Source of the DNA: Candidatus Kuenenia stuttgartensis
GTDB taxonomy: Bacteria > Planctomycetota > Planctomycetia > Pirellulales > UBA1268
NCBI GenBank assembly: GCA_945897435.1
Contig: CAMDFJ010000008.1
Location: forward strand, 1-48,376
Length of the DNA stretch: 48,376 nt
Direction of reading: 5' to 3'
Positions 17,236 to 27,000 of this stretch are shown piece by piece. The notes under the pieces were generated by a model, which made no database searches, had not been told where the DNA came from, and saw only the letters and a program-made list of their open reading frames with translations. A program made the translations under genes and the position numbers. The number at the start of each line of letters is the position of its first letter. The first letter of the stretch is position 1.

Positions 17236-17355
17236 GAAGCCCCTCTCCGGGCCAGTTCCCCCAGCCTGCCGCGACAAACACAGAATCGTCGCGGATGGCT
17301 CAACTTGCCCGACCCGCATGGCCGATACGACCGACATCCCTCAGGTCGCATCCCC

Positions 17356-18225
17356 ATGGCATCTCCAACCGTCCCTGCCGCCGCCCAGCCATCAGGCCTC
17401 GCCGGATGGTTCGTCAATCAGGTCGCCAACGTCGGCGAATTCGCCATGGCCAGGGTCGCCGGCATCGGTGACGTGGCAATCTTCTCGCTGCGGACGCTGG
17501 GCTGGCTGTTCTCGCGGCGGCAGCGGCGGGATGTCCTGCTTCCGGCCTTCTACCAGATCGGCGTGCTCTCGCTGCCCGTCGTCGCCATCACCGGCCTGTT
17601 CATCGGGATGGTGCTGGCCGTGCAGAGTTTCGCCCAGTTCAAGGCGCTCGGACTGGAAACGAGGCTCGGTTCGGTGATCAACCTGTCTCTCGTCCGTGAA
17701 CTCGGGCCGGTACTGGCGGCCACGATGCTCGCCGGCCGGGTCGGCAGCGCGATGGCCGCGGAACTGGGCACGATGCGGGTCACCGAACAGATCGACGCGC
17801 TCGAGAGCATGGGCGCCAATCCCATCTACTATCTCGTGGTGCCGCGATTTCTCGGCTGCCTGGTGCTGATCCCCACGCTCACGATCATGGCCGACTTCAT
17901 GGGCGTGCTTGGCGGCTATCTCTACTCATACGGGCTGCTGGGGATCGACTACCACCACTACTGGGCCAATTCCCGGGAGTATGTCGACGCCTTCGACTTC
18001 CTGATGGGGATCTTCAAGACGTTCTTCTTCGGCGCGGCAATCGCCCTGGTGAGCTGCCACCACGGCTTCAACTGCGAACACGGCGCGGAGGGGGTCGGCC
18101 GGGCCGCGACAAACGCCTTTGTGCATTCGTTCGTGCTGATCCTGGTGCTCGACCTGTTCCTCGGCATCTGGCTCAACAACGTCCACGACTTCTTCCGTCC
18201 CGAGGGTCCGCGCAAGCTGCTCTGA
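17356..18225 (+). CDS. mlaE: MlaE-family ABC permease
   Basis: Permease of the Mla/Mce-type phospholipid ABC transporter, 289 residues. A 60-residue N-terminal part ([22 protein letters not shown]) resembles the interfacial helices of MlaE. About five membrane helices follow. Family blocks seen are [54 protein letters not shown] and [15 protein letters not shown]; the RELGPV and E-I-DAL segments are diagnostic. The C-terminus is a short charged tail. It is the first gene of mlaE-mlaF-mlaD. No mlaB or mlaC lies here, which differs from the enterobacterial operon. ATG 17356 was chosen over an upstream in-frame start at 17305. Confidence 0.92.
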   Translation: MASPTVPAAAQPSGLAGWFVNQVANVGEFAMARVAGIGDVAIFSLRTLGWLFSRRQRRDVLLPAFYQIGVLSLPVVAITGLFIGMVLAVQSFAQFKALGLETRLGSVINLSLVRELGPVLAATMLAGRVGSAMAAELGTMRVTEQIDALESMGANPIYYLVVPRFLGCLVLIPTLTIMADFMGVLGGYLYSYGLLGIDYHHYWANSREYVDAFDFLMGIFKTFFFGAAIALVSCHHGFNCEHGAEGVGRAATNAFVHSFVLILVLDLFLGIWLNNVHDFFRPEGPRKLL

Positions 18226-18251
18226 CCCCACTCCCTCCTCGAGATCATGCC

Positions 18252-19106
18252 ATGCCGGCCATCGCCTCCGCCCCGTCCGTCCGCCATGAACAGCCCGAGC
18301 AGCCGATGCTGGAGATCGATTCCGTCTCGGTCCGATTCGGAAGGCAGCCGGTGCTCCGCGACATCTCGCTGCAGATCCCTGGGGGCGAGACGCTCGTGAT
18401 TCTCGGGGAGAGCGGCTGCGGCAAGACGGTGCTGTTGAAGACACTGATCGGACTGGTGCGCCCCACCGAAGGGGACATTCGCTTCGAGGGGCAGTCGCTC
18501 GGCGAAATGAACGACCGCCGGCTGGCATCGATCCGCACCCGTTACGGCTTCGTCTTCCAGAACGCTGCTCTGTTTGACAGCCTGACGATCGCCGACAACA
18601 TCTCCTTCCCGCTCAGGGAGCACACACGGCTGGACGAGGCGGAGATCGCCATGATCGTCGAGTCGCTGCTTGCCGAGGTGGGGCTGCCCCGTTCCGCGGC
18701 CCGCAAGAAGCCGGTGCAGCTCTCTGGAGGGATGCGGAAGCGGGCCGGCCTGGCCCGGGCACTGGCCCTCGACCCGCCGCTGGTGCTCTACGACGAACCG
18801 ACCACCGGACTCGATCCGATCATGACCGATGTGATCAACGAGCTCATCCTTCGGGTTCGCAATCGGGAGGGAGTTACGAGCGTCGTCGTCACCCACGACA
18901 TGAACACCGCCCGCAAGGTGGCGGACAGGATCATCATGCTCTATCCGCTGTTTCGGCTCGAGGCGGATGAGTCGCAGATCGTCTTCGAGGGCACGCCCGC
19001 CGAACTCGACGCCTGCAGCGATCCCCGGATTCGCCAGTTCGTCGAGGGTCGTGCCGGCTCGCGACTGATCGAGCTGCAGGACGAGCAGGAGCGAGATTCT
19101 CCATGA
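18252..19106 (+). CDS. mlaF: MlaF-family ABC ATPase
   Basis: Nucleotide-binding subunit of the Mla-type lipid transporter, 284 residues. It has Walker A LGESGCGKT, a Q-loop VFQNAALFDSLTI, the signature LSGGMRKRAGLARAL (the LSGGM variant is typical of MlaF/Mce ATPases), Walker B LVLYDEPTTGLDP and the switch His in VVVTHDMNTA. About 18 extra N-terminal residues precede LEIDSVSVRFG; ATG 18306 would give a minimal protein, so the start is not certain. It lies 26 bases after mlaE, and its stop overlaps the mlaD start (ATGA), indicating translational coupling. Confidence 0.93.
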   Translation: MPAIASAPSVRHEQPEQPMLEIDSVSVRFGRQPVLRDISLQIPGGETLVILGESGCGKTVLLKTLIGLVRPTEGDIRFEGQSLGEMNDRRLASIRTRYGFVFQNAALFDSLTIADNISFPLREHTRLDEAEIAMIVESLLAEVGLPRSAARKKPVQLSGGMRKRAGLARALALDPPLVLYDEPTTGLDPIMTDVINELILRVRNREGVTSVVVTHDMNTARKVADRIIMLYPLFRLEADESQIVFEGTPAELDACSDPRIRQFVEGRAGSRLIELQDEQERDSP

Positions 19107-20170
19107 ATGACCGCGTGATGCAGTTCCGCGTCGGTGTGATGGTGCTCGCCACCGCGATCATCGCCGGCATCCTGATCGTGCTCTTCGGCGACCTGCCCTC
19201 GCTGGTGCAGGCGACCTATCCGCTGAAGATGGAATTCAGCGACGCCCGGGGCGTGTCGCAGGGGACGCCGGTTCGCAAGAATGGAATCCTCGTCGGACGC
19301 GTCGGCAGCGTGACGCTCAACGAACGTGGCGGCGTGACCGTCGTCGCCGACATCGATTCCTACGTGCCCGTCTACAAGGACGAGCAGCCGCGGATCGGCG
19401 GCTCCCTGCTCGGCGACGCCGAAATCTCGCTCGTTCCCGGTCGGATCGTGCCGCCGCGGCAGCGGCTGGGAAAGGAGGAGGTGCTCACGGGGGCCGTCTC
19501 CCGCGACCCATTCGAGGTCTTTGCCACGCTGGAGCCGAAGTTTGGAGCCACCCTCGAATCCCTCGCCGAGGCCAGCGAGTCGGTCACCAAACTCGCCGGC
19601 AACCTCGACCGGATGTTCCTCGGCGAGGACGACAAGTTCGAGAGGATGGTCCGCAAGACCGAGTCGGCGCTCGACAACTTCAGCATCGCGATGAACAACA
19701 TCAACGACGTGATGGGGGATCCGAAGTCGCGGGAGCAGATGAAGACCGCGATCGCGGCCCTGCCGGAGGTGATGGCCGACCTGCGGACGACCGTGCAGGG
19801 GATCGGCACGGTCGTCGATTCGGCCGACCGCAACCTCAAGAACCTCGAGGGGCTCACCAAGCCGCTCGGCGACCGCGGCGAACAGATGGTGGCCCAGGTC
19901 GACCGGACGATCGGCCGGCTCGACCAGACGCTCCAGCAGGCCGCCCTGTTCACCAAGGCCCTCAACGAATCCCAGGGCACGCTCGGAAAACTGGTCCGCG
20001 ATCCGAAGGTCTACGACGACCTCGCCCAGGCTGCCAACAATGTCAACAAGCTGACGAAAGAACTGCGGCCGATCGTCGACGATGTCCGCGTCTTCACCGA
20101 CAAGATCGCCCGCCACCCGGAGCAGCTCGGTGTCCGCGGCGCCCTCGACCGCCGTCCGGGGCTGAAATGA
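19103..20170 (+). CDS. mlaD: MlaD/MCE-domain protein
   Basis: Substrate-binding MCE protein of the Mla-type transporter, 355 residues. One N-terminal membrane helix (MVLATAIIAGILIVLFGDL) anchors it, and a single MCE domain follows (residues about 35-120; YPLKMEFSDARGVSQGTPVRKNG in parts, GSLLGDAEISLVPG). The remaining 230 residues are a long helical region with regular heptads (SLAEASESVTKLAGNLDRM, VDSADRNLKNLEGLTKPL). It is longer than E. coli MlaD and closer to single-MCE proteins with a coiled C-terminus that may bridge the periplasm. It overlaps mlaF by four bases. A hairpin repeat lies 21 bases after its stop. Confidence 0.9.
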   Translation: MNDRVMQFRVGVMVLATAIIAGILIVLFGDLPSLVQATYPLKMEFSDARGVSQGTPVRKNGILVGRVGSVTLNERGGVTVVADIDSYVPVYKDEQPRIGGSLLGDAEISLVPGRIVPPRQRLGKEEVLTGAVSRDPFEVFATLEPKFGATLESLAEASESVTKLAGNLDRMFLGEDDKFERMVRKTESALDNFSIAMNNINDVMGDPKSREQMKTAIAALPEVMADLRTTVQGIGTVVDSADRNLKNLEGLTKPLGDRGEQMVAQVDRTIGRLDQTLQQAALFTKALNESQGTLGKLVRDPKVYDDLAQAANNVNKLTKELRPIVDDVRVFTDKIARHPEQLGVRGALDRRPGLK

Positions 20171-20191
20171 GGCCGTGCCCCGGATGGGGCA

Positions 20192-20222
20192 TGAGAGGCT
20201 GAAGCCTGTCCCACGTCGGCAG
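20192..20222 (+). repeat. Dispersed hairpin repeat, copy 2
   Basis: TGAGAGGCTGAAGCCTGT followed by CCCACGTCGGCAG, between the convergent mlaD and DUF1854 genes. The stem has one mismatch relative to the ACAGGC/GCCTGT form. The position suits a bidirectional terminator. Confidence 0.7.
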
Positions 20223-20260
20223 CGAGGCGAAGGGGACGACCCAGGCTCGCTGGACGGGAT

Positions 20261-20743
20261 CTACAGGGCCCTCTCGAACAGCCGACGGCTGGTGGCATCG
20301 AGATCGGAGAGGCTCGGAATCCGATAGCGGAGGCCAAACGTGTCGGTGATCACGACGCTGTCATCCTCGAGGCGGAGAATGTCGTCTCCATGCCCCACCT
20401 TGAACCGGTGCGGCCCGCGGTCGGTGATGACGCTCCATTCGGCAGGCTCTCCATCGGAGAGCGATTCGATCCGTTCGACCGACGGCACAAACTCCCTCCG
20501 CCCCAGTTCCTCTTCGAGCAGCTTTCTCAGGCCCGGCTCAACCTCGGCCAGGGATTCGACCCAGGCGAGTTCGGCATCGTTCTCGCCGACGATCGCCACT
20601 GGACCGGCAGGAGCCGAGATCGGGAAGGCCCGGAGCACGTCGACGTCGACATGCGTCCGCCCCTCGGAATCGATGAAGTCGAGCCGGCCGTGGGGCCGCC
20701 GCTCGAGCCGCCATGTCAGCGAAGCCTCCTGTTGCGCAGTCAT
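20261..20743 (-). CDS. DUF1854 protein associated with cyanophycin metabolism
   Basis: 160-residue soluble protein of the DUF1854 family. Recognised by LERRPHGRLDFIDSEGR, DVLRAFPISAPAGPVAIV, LRKLLEEELGRREFVPSVERI, WSVITDRGPHRFKVG and the ending GLRYRIPSLSDLDATSRRLFE. My recollection is that public annotation names such proteins, together with the ABC protein encoded just upstream, as cyanophycin metabolism-associated; the biochemical role is unknown. It starts shortly after the ABC gene on the same strand, so they form a pair. ATG 20743 is chosen (GGAG 12 bases upstream). A GTG at 20761 would add six residues. The divergent cyanophycin synthetase supports the assignment. Confidence 0.87.
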   Translation of the reverse strand: MTAQQEASLTWRLERRPHGRLDFIDSEGRTHVDVDVLRAFPISAPAGPVAIVGENDAELAWVESLAEVEPGLRKLLEEELGRREFVPSVERIESLSDGEPAEWSVITDRGPHRFKVGHGDDILRLEDDSVVITDTFGLRYRIPSLSDLDATSRRLFERAL

Positions 20744-20776
20744 GATGAAGACATTCTCCACTTCGAGTTTGGTTCG

Positions 20777-23140
20777 TCAGACTCCGGCCTCGGCCGCCTC
20801 GGCCGCCTTCATCTGGGCATGGTAGAGCCGGGCGTAGGCGCCGTCCGCCGCGAGCAGTTCGTCGTGGGTGCCTGTCTCGACGATCCGGCCGGCGTCGAGC
20901 ACCACCAGCCGGTTGGCTCGCCGCAGGGTGGACAGACGGTGGGCGATGGCGATGGTCGTACGACCGACCACGAGCCGATCGATGGCCGCCTGGATCACCG
21001 CCTCGGTCTCCGGATCGACACTCGATGTCGCCTCGTCGAGGACGAGGATTCGGGGATCGACGAGCAGCGCGCGGGCGATCGAGAGTCGCTGCCGCTCGCC
21101 GCCGGAGAGCGAGCCGCCCCGTTCGCCCACCCGCGAGTCGTAGGCGGCGGGCAGTCGGAGGATGAAGTCGTGGGCACCGGCGGCCCGCGCCGCCGCCACG
21201 ATCCGCTCCCGGGAGGCATCCGTGCGTCCGTAGGCGATGTTTTCCGCGACGGTCCCGAAGAACAGGAAGGGCTCCTGCAGCACACAGCCGAGGTTCCGGC
21301 GGAAGTCGGCGATCGAGAACTGCCGCAGGTCGACGCCGTCGATCGTGATCGAACCGCTCGACGGGTCGTAGAACCGGCAGACGAGATTCGCCAGGGTCGA
21401 CTTGCCGGAGCCGCTTGCGCCGACGAGTCCGATCATTTCTCCGGGCTCGATCGTGAGGTCGATGCCGTGGAGAATCTCACGCGTTCCGTAGCGGAAATGG
21501 ACCCCCGAGATCACGATCCGTCCGGCGACGCGGCCGGGATCGACAGGCCGCGTCGGCTCCGCGACGGTCGGCGTGCAGTCGAGGATCTCGAAGATCCGCT
21601 GGGCGCTGGCGGCCGCCCGTTGGGTCGCCGGAACCATGTGGATCATCGATTCGACCCGGCCATAGAAGCGTGAGATGTAGGTCAGGAAGGCGGTCAGGGT
21701 GCCGACCGTCACGCCCCCGCCGAAGACGAGCCATGCGCCGGCCGCCCAGACGACGAGGATTCCCGCCTCGCTGCAGAGGCTGACGAGCGGCCCGAAGAAC
21801 GACCAGACGACATTGACCCGGTCGTTGGCCTCGAGAACCCGGTCGTTGGCGGCCCTGAATCTGGCAACCTCCCTTGATTCCTGGGCGAATGCCTTGACCA
21901 CCCGGATTCCCGGGATCGTGTCGGCCAGCACGCTCGTCATGTCGGCCCAGGCGACGCTGGCCCGGGCGAAGCCGCGCCTGAGCCGATAGCGGACCGCATA
22001 GGAGAGCCAGACGACGAATGGAAAGGGGGCGAGCGTGACGAGGGCCAGGATCGGGTTCATCCAGATGAGCACTGCCGCGGTCAGCAGCACGAGCATCACG
22101 TTTGAGGAGAACTCGATCAGGTTCACCGAGAGAAACACGTTGATCCGGTCGGTGTCGCTGCCGACCCGCGTGATCAGGTCGCCGGTCCGTTTCCCGGAGA
22201 AGAAATCGAGGGAAAGCCCCTGCATGTGTGCGTAGGTTCGGACGCGGAGATCGGCCGCCACACGCTCGCTCACCCAGGCGAGCACCCAGGATCGGGCCCA
22301 GGAAAGAATCCAGGCCGCGACCGCCGCGATGGCGAGGCCGCCGAGATACCACCAGACGACTGAAAACGGTACGGGCACGCCGGACTGCCTTGGGATCAGC
22401 ACCTGATCGACAAGCGGCATCGTCAGGTACGGAGGCACGAGCGCCGCTGCGGTTCCCGCCAGCGACAAAAGCCCGCCGAGGATCGCCATGCCGGCGTGCG
22501 GCCGCACGAAGGAGACCAGTCGCCCCAGGGCCCGCCACGAGGTCGCCGTCGGCTCGTTCTCCAGCCCACCTTCCTCGGCATCGACCGCCTTGGCGGACGC
22601 CGCGGGTTCATCGATTCGCACGGCAGCGGGCTCGAGCGCCGAATCCTCGTCGTCATCAGTCGGTTCGCGTCGCGTCAGTTCATCGAACGCATCCTCGAGG
22701 GCATGCACGCCCTTCGCCCGAGCCGGCGTGAACAGCCAGCGGGCCACGACCTGCCCGTCGCGAGAGAGCTCGATCCTCCCGACGGCGTTTCGCAGTCGCA
22801 CGTCGAACAGCGTCGACTGGTCGATCGGCCAGAACCAGACGCCCTGCGGCGAGACGGTTGCAGGATCGCGATCGGCCGAGGCAGGGGCATCGCTCAGCAG
22901 GCGGCGATCGGTGAGCACGATCCAGCCGTCGGCGAAGTCGAGGTTGGCATCGAGATCGAACCTCGCGGTCCCGATCAGCGTTTCACCAGGCTCGAGTTGG
23001 AACCGTTCCAGGGGCGGCAGGGACGGCGTGCCGGGCAGGTCTGAGGCGGATCCGGCCTGACCAGCCGGGGAGACGGGGGGCTGGAGACCGGTTTCTGTTT
23101 CGGCCGACCTCCGCTCCTTGGTCCGGTGAAGATTTTCCAT
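20777..23140 (-). CDS. ABC exporter with N-terminal PH-like domain, cyanophycin-associated
   Basis: Full-length exporter half-transporter of 787 residues. Residues about 45-165 form a PH/GRAM-like beta domain (ETLIGTARFDLDANLDF, GWIVLTDRRLLSD, RIELSRDGQVVARWLF), unusual in front of an ABC exporter. After an acidic linker, six membrane helices (about 195-480) form the exporter domain (DFFSGKRTGDLITRVGSDTD). The ATPase domain has Walker A GLVGASGSGKST, signature SLSGGERQRLSIARAL, Walker B ILVLDEATSSVD and IAIAHRLSTL. It probably works as a homodimer. The substrate is unknown; peptides or lipids are both possible. It heads a leftward pair with DUF1854 and is divergent from cphA across an 892-bp gap. 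ATG 23140 is taken; an in-frame TTG at 23197 exists. Confidence 0.9.
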   Translation of the reverse strand: MENLHRTKERRSAETETGLQPPVSPAGQAGSASDLPGTPSLPPLERFQLEPGETLIGTARFDLDANLDFADGWIVLTDRRLLSDAPASADRDPATVSPQGVWFWPIDQSTLFDVRLRNAVGRIELSRDGQVVARWLFTPARAKGVHALEDAFDELTRREPTDDDEDSALEPAAVRIDEPAASAKAVDAEEGGLENEPTATSWRALGRLVSFVRPHAGMAILGGLLSLAGTAAALVPPYLTMPLVDQVLIPRQSGVPVPFSVVWWYLGGLAIAAVAAWILSWARSWVLAWVSERVAADLRVRTYAHMQGLSLDFFSGKRTGDLITRVGSDTDRINVFLSVNLIEFSSNVMLVLLTAAVLIWMNPILALVTLAPFPFVVWLSYAVRYRLRRGFARASVAWADMTSVLADTIPGIRVVKAFAQESREVARFRAANDRVLEANDRVNVVWSFFGPLVSLCSEAGILVVWAAGAWLVFGGGVTVGTLTAFLTYISRFYGRVESMIHMVPATQRAAASAQRIFEILDCTPTVAEPTRPVDPGRVAGRIVISGVHFRYGTREILHGIDLTIEPGEMIGLVGASGSGKSTLANLVCRFYDPSSGSITIDGVDLRQFSIADFRRNLGCVLQEPFLFFGTVAENIAYGRTDASRERIVAAARAAGAHDFILRLPAAYDSRVGERGGSLSGGERQRLSIARALLVDPRILVLDEATSSVDPETEAVIQAAIDRLVVGRTTIAIAHRLSTLRRANRLVVLDAGRIVETGTHDELLAADGAYARLYHAQMKAAEAAEAGV

Positions 23141-24032
23141 GAAAAGCGGCTGAAACGAGGCTTTTAGGACTGTTTTTCCGGGGACAACAGCCCCCAATCT
23201 GAAACGACAGAATCTTGCGTGGACTTCCGAAGATACCTAAATTAACTGGACTGGAACTGGATCGACCGGTTCATCTGGAAAAACTTACCTGCCTACCGCC
23301 GCCCGCCTCGCGATTTTGCACACCGGATTGTCATCCCTTCCATGACCACGCCCCGCGGCCCGCATTGGCAGGCCTGCCTTTCGGCGGACGCTCGTACTGC
23401 AGTCGGCATCCTGAAGCGTTGGCACGGAACGTGCAATGTTTCTCTGTCACTGAAAAATGATTCGCATCCTCTTCAGGGAAGCGTAAACTTTTCCGATCGG
23501 TCTGCGAAGGCTTCGAATGCTTTGCAGAAGAACCTTCAGGACCGAACTGAACGAACTGACGATTCAGACTTCGAAGATTGGTGTGATTCGATTCATGGTG
23601 CCGGAGGGCACGCGTACCGCAAGCGATCGCACGTCCGCGCGGCGTGCGGCGGTGCAATGCGGCCCTCGGGTTTGGGAAACATTACGACCCATGGCCACTT
23701 CGGCCGGTTGGTGGTTCGCTGGTTCCTCCCTCCAGGGATGGCTCTTCCTTCCCATGTTCTTCCGCCTGACTGCGAAGCCGTGCTTCGCCAGAGGCACCTC
23801 GCCCGCGGCCCCGGACTCCCGGCCGCCCTGACGACGGCAGTCGTCGCGTTCGGTGAGACCCCCGCCCTTGCTAACCGGGCTTCGCGGGCGACGCGCCCGC
23901 CCAGCCCAGACTTGATCCGTGCGGCCTCCATTCCCCCAACGTCCCCAGGAACGTCCTGCGGCCGGGGGAGGCCCACACAAACCCAGCCCACGCACGCGTC
24001 TGCGTCCGGGCAAGAGAGCATGCCTTTCTTCC
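23141..24032. other. Long divergent regulatory region, ABC exporter / cphA
   Basis: 892 bases without a credible gene. Bases 23200-23600 are clearly richer in A+T than the flanks. They hold tandem ACTGGA-type repeats near 23240-23262, a 12-base perfect palindrome GGCAGGCCTGCC at 23367-23378, the sigma-54 site at 23420, a hairpin TCTGCGAAG/CTTTGCAGA at 23501-23528 and a direct repeat CGAACTGA at 23543 and 23552. The G+C-rich second half (23640-24030) has further hairpins, for example GCGAAGC-CGT-GCTTCGC at 23772-23788. Open frames across it have no protein-like composition. It may encode a structured leader or small RNA. Confidence 0.55.
23420..23435 (+). promoter_or_regulatory. Sigma-54 promoter upstream of cphA
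   Basis: TGGCACGGAACGTGCA matches the sigma-54 consensus TGGCACG-N4-TTGCA at every position except one (G for T). GG at 23421-23422 and GC at 23433-23434 have the required spacing. Transcription would begin near 23446 and give a leader of about 585 bases before the cphA ATG. The element is also a near inverted repeat (TTGGCACG-GAA-CGTGCAA with one extra base), so an operator is an alternative. Enhancer sites were not identified. Confidence 0.62.
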
Positions 24033-27000
24033 ATGGAGATCATTTCGCTCAAGGTTCTGCGCGGTCCCAACCAGTGGGCTTCGTTTCCCGTTCTTGAGGT
24101 CTGGGTCGACCTCGGCCACCTCGAGGACTACCCGTCCAACACGCTTCCTGGATTCAACGAACGGGTGATGCAGTGGCTGCCGACAATGATCGAGCACCGC
24201 TGCACCATCGGCGAGCGGGGAGGGTTCTTCGAGCGGCTGCGAACCGGCACCTGGATGGGCCACATCCTCGAGCACGTGACCCTGGAACTGCAGTCGCTGG
24301 CGGGCACCACCGTCGGCTTCGGGCGGGCCCGCGAGGCCAAGACCCGCGGCGTCTACAAGGTGGCGATCGAGTACAAGGAGGAGAAGTTCGCGGTCGAGTG
24401 TCTCCACACCGCCCACCGTCTCTTGAAGGCGGCGATCTCCGGTGATTCTTTCGAGATCGGCTGCGAGCTGAAGCGGCTGCGGAAGGTATTGCTCGAGGAG
24501 CAGCTCGGCCCCAGCACCCGCTCGATCGTCGAGGCCGCGGTTGCCCGTGGCATCCCCGCGACACGCCTCACCGCCGGCTCGCTGGTGCGCCTTGGACAGG
24601 GTTCGAAGCAGCGGCGGATCATCGCCGCCGAGACCGACCGCACCGGCGCCGTGGCCGAGTGCATCGCCCAGGACAAGGACCTTACCCGCACGCTGCTCGC
24701 CGAGGCCGGCATCCCGGTGCCCGAGGGCAGACCGGTGGCCGATGCGGCCGATGCCTGGGCCGTTGCAGAGGAGATCGCGGCGCCCGTGGTCGTCAAGCCG
24801 CGTTATGGGAATCAGGGCCGCGGGGTGTCGGTCGACCTCAAGAGCCGCGAAGAGATCGAGCGGGCCTGGCAGCTGGCCCGCGAGCAGGATGCCTGTGTCG
24901 TGGTTGAGCGGTTCGTGACCGGCGACGACTACCGTCTCCTGGTCGTCGGTGGCCGGGTCGTGGCAGCCGCCCGCCGCCGCCCGCCGACGGTCACCGGCGA
25001 CGGCTTTCTCACGGTGAAGCAACTCGCCGACCGGGTCAACGAGGATCCGCGGCGCTGCGGCGACCATGCAACCTGCCTCAGCCCGGTGATCATCGACGAT
25101 GTGGCGCTCGCCGTGCTCGATGAACAGGGGCTCACGCCCGAGAGCATTCCCGAGGACGGGCGGATGGTTTTGCTGCGTCAGAATGCCAACCTCAGCACCG
25201 GCGGCACTTCGGAGGACGTCACCGACATCGTCCATGCCGAGGTGGCGGCCCGGGCCGTCGAGGCCGCGCGGATCATCGGACTCGACGTGGCTGGAATCGA
25301 CATCGTGACCTCCGACATCAGTCAGCCGCTCGAGTCGCAGCGGGGTGTCGTCATCGAGGTCAATGCCGGCCCAGGACTGCGGATGCATCTCGAGCCCACC
25401 GTGGGCACGCCGCGAAATGTCGGCGAGGCGATCGTCGAGACGCTCTTCACCGCCGACGATGACGGCCGGATCCCTGTGGCCGCGGTCACCGGCACGAACG
25501 GCAAGACCACGGTCACCCGTCTGATCTCACATCTGGCCGCGACAGGCGGGGCGACGGTTGGCACCACATGCACCGAGGGCATCTGGGTCGGCGGACGGCA
25601 GATCGACGCCGGCGACTGCAGTGGTCCGGCGAGCGCCCGCCGCGTGCTTGCCAATCCGTCGGTCACCACGGCAGTTCTCGAAACAGCCCGCGGCGGCATC
25701 CTCCGGGAGGGCTGCGGCTTCGACTTCTGCGACGTCGCGGTGGTCACCAACATCTCCTCGGGCGACCATCTCGGCCTCGGGGAAATCGACACACCGGAAC
25801 GGCTCGCCTGGGTGAAGGGAGCGATCGTCGCCGCGGTGAGCAAGAAGGGCTCTGCCGTGCTCAACGCGGCAGATCCGCTGGTCGTCGACATGAAGAAGTG
25901 GTGCAAGGGGCAGGTTGTCTACTTCGCCCTCGACCCGGCCAACCCGGTGGTCGTCGAGCACCTCGCGCAGGGTGGTCTGGCGGCCACCGTGCGGGAAGGC
26001 TGGATCGTCCTCTGCGACGGCCCACGGGAGACCCGTCTCGCCCATCTCGAACGGGTGCCGCTGGTCCACAAGGGACTCGTCGGCTTCCAGGTCGAAAACG
26101 TGCTCGCGAGTGCCGCCGCGGCCTGGCGGCTCGGGGTGCCGCTGGAACTGGTGCGACTGGGGCTGGAGAGCTTTTCCTCCGGTTCCGCCGGGTCACCCGG
26201 CCGGTTCAACCTGCTCGATCTCGATGGGGCGGCGATCGTGGTCGACTACGGCCACAACGTGCCGTCGCTGGAGCAGATCTGCAGCACCCTCCGCAGGCTG
26301 CCCCATCCGCGACGGATTGCGGTCTACTCGGCCGCAGGCGACCGCCGCGACGAGGATCTGATCGTCCAGGGCCGGCTCCTCGGCGAGACCTTCGACCGGG
26401 TGGTGATCTACGAAGACGCCTACATTCGCGGCCGGCAGCCGGGCGAGATCACCCGACTGCTCTCCGAAGGCATCCGTCAGGCGGGTGATGCCGGCCGCAG
26501 CACGCTGATCGAGTCGGGGGGCGACTGGGCAACATCCGCGGCCCTCGTGCTCGATGCCGCCACGGCGGGAGACCTCATCCTCCTGCAGCCCGATACCATC
26601 GAGCAGACGATCCCCTGGCTGCAGGCCCGGTATGGCTCGCGGCTCCGCGACAGCAACTTCGACGAGATGGCCGGGATCACCGTCCGCGAGTCGGAGGTGC
26701 GGCTCCCCGGACCGCACGAACCGGTCGAGGTCCGCACTGGCCGCCTCGGACAGACGGTCTGCGCGACCCGACAGATCGCCGCCGGCGAAACGGTGCTCTC
26801 GACCTGGGGACCACAGGCCCCGAAGCGGTCGCGGCACACGATGCAGGTCGAGACCGACATGCACATCCTGCCCGACGGCGTGACGGTGCTCGTCAACCAT
26901 TCCTGCGAACCCAACTGCGGAGTGGTGATCCGGGCCGGCGTCAAACGGATCGAGGTTCGGGCACTGAGGCCGATCGCAGCAGGTGAGGAGCTGACGTTCG

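Noticed and set aside
17303-17316. TGGCTCAACTTGC-like element before mlaE
   Set aside because: GG to GC distance is two bases too short for sigma-54.
23342-24097. 251-codon open frame between the ABC exporter and cphA
   Set aside because: Composition changes abruptly along it, it runs into cphA in another frame, no motif is visible, and no ribosome-binding site was seen.
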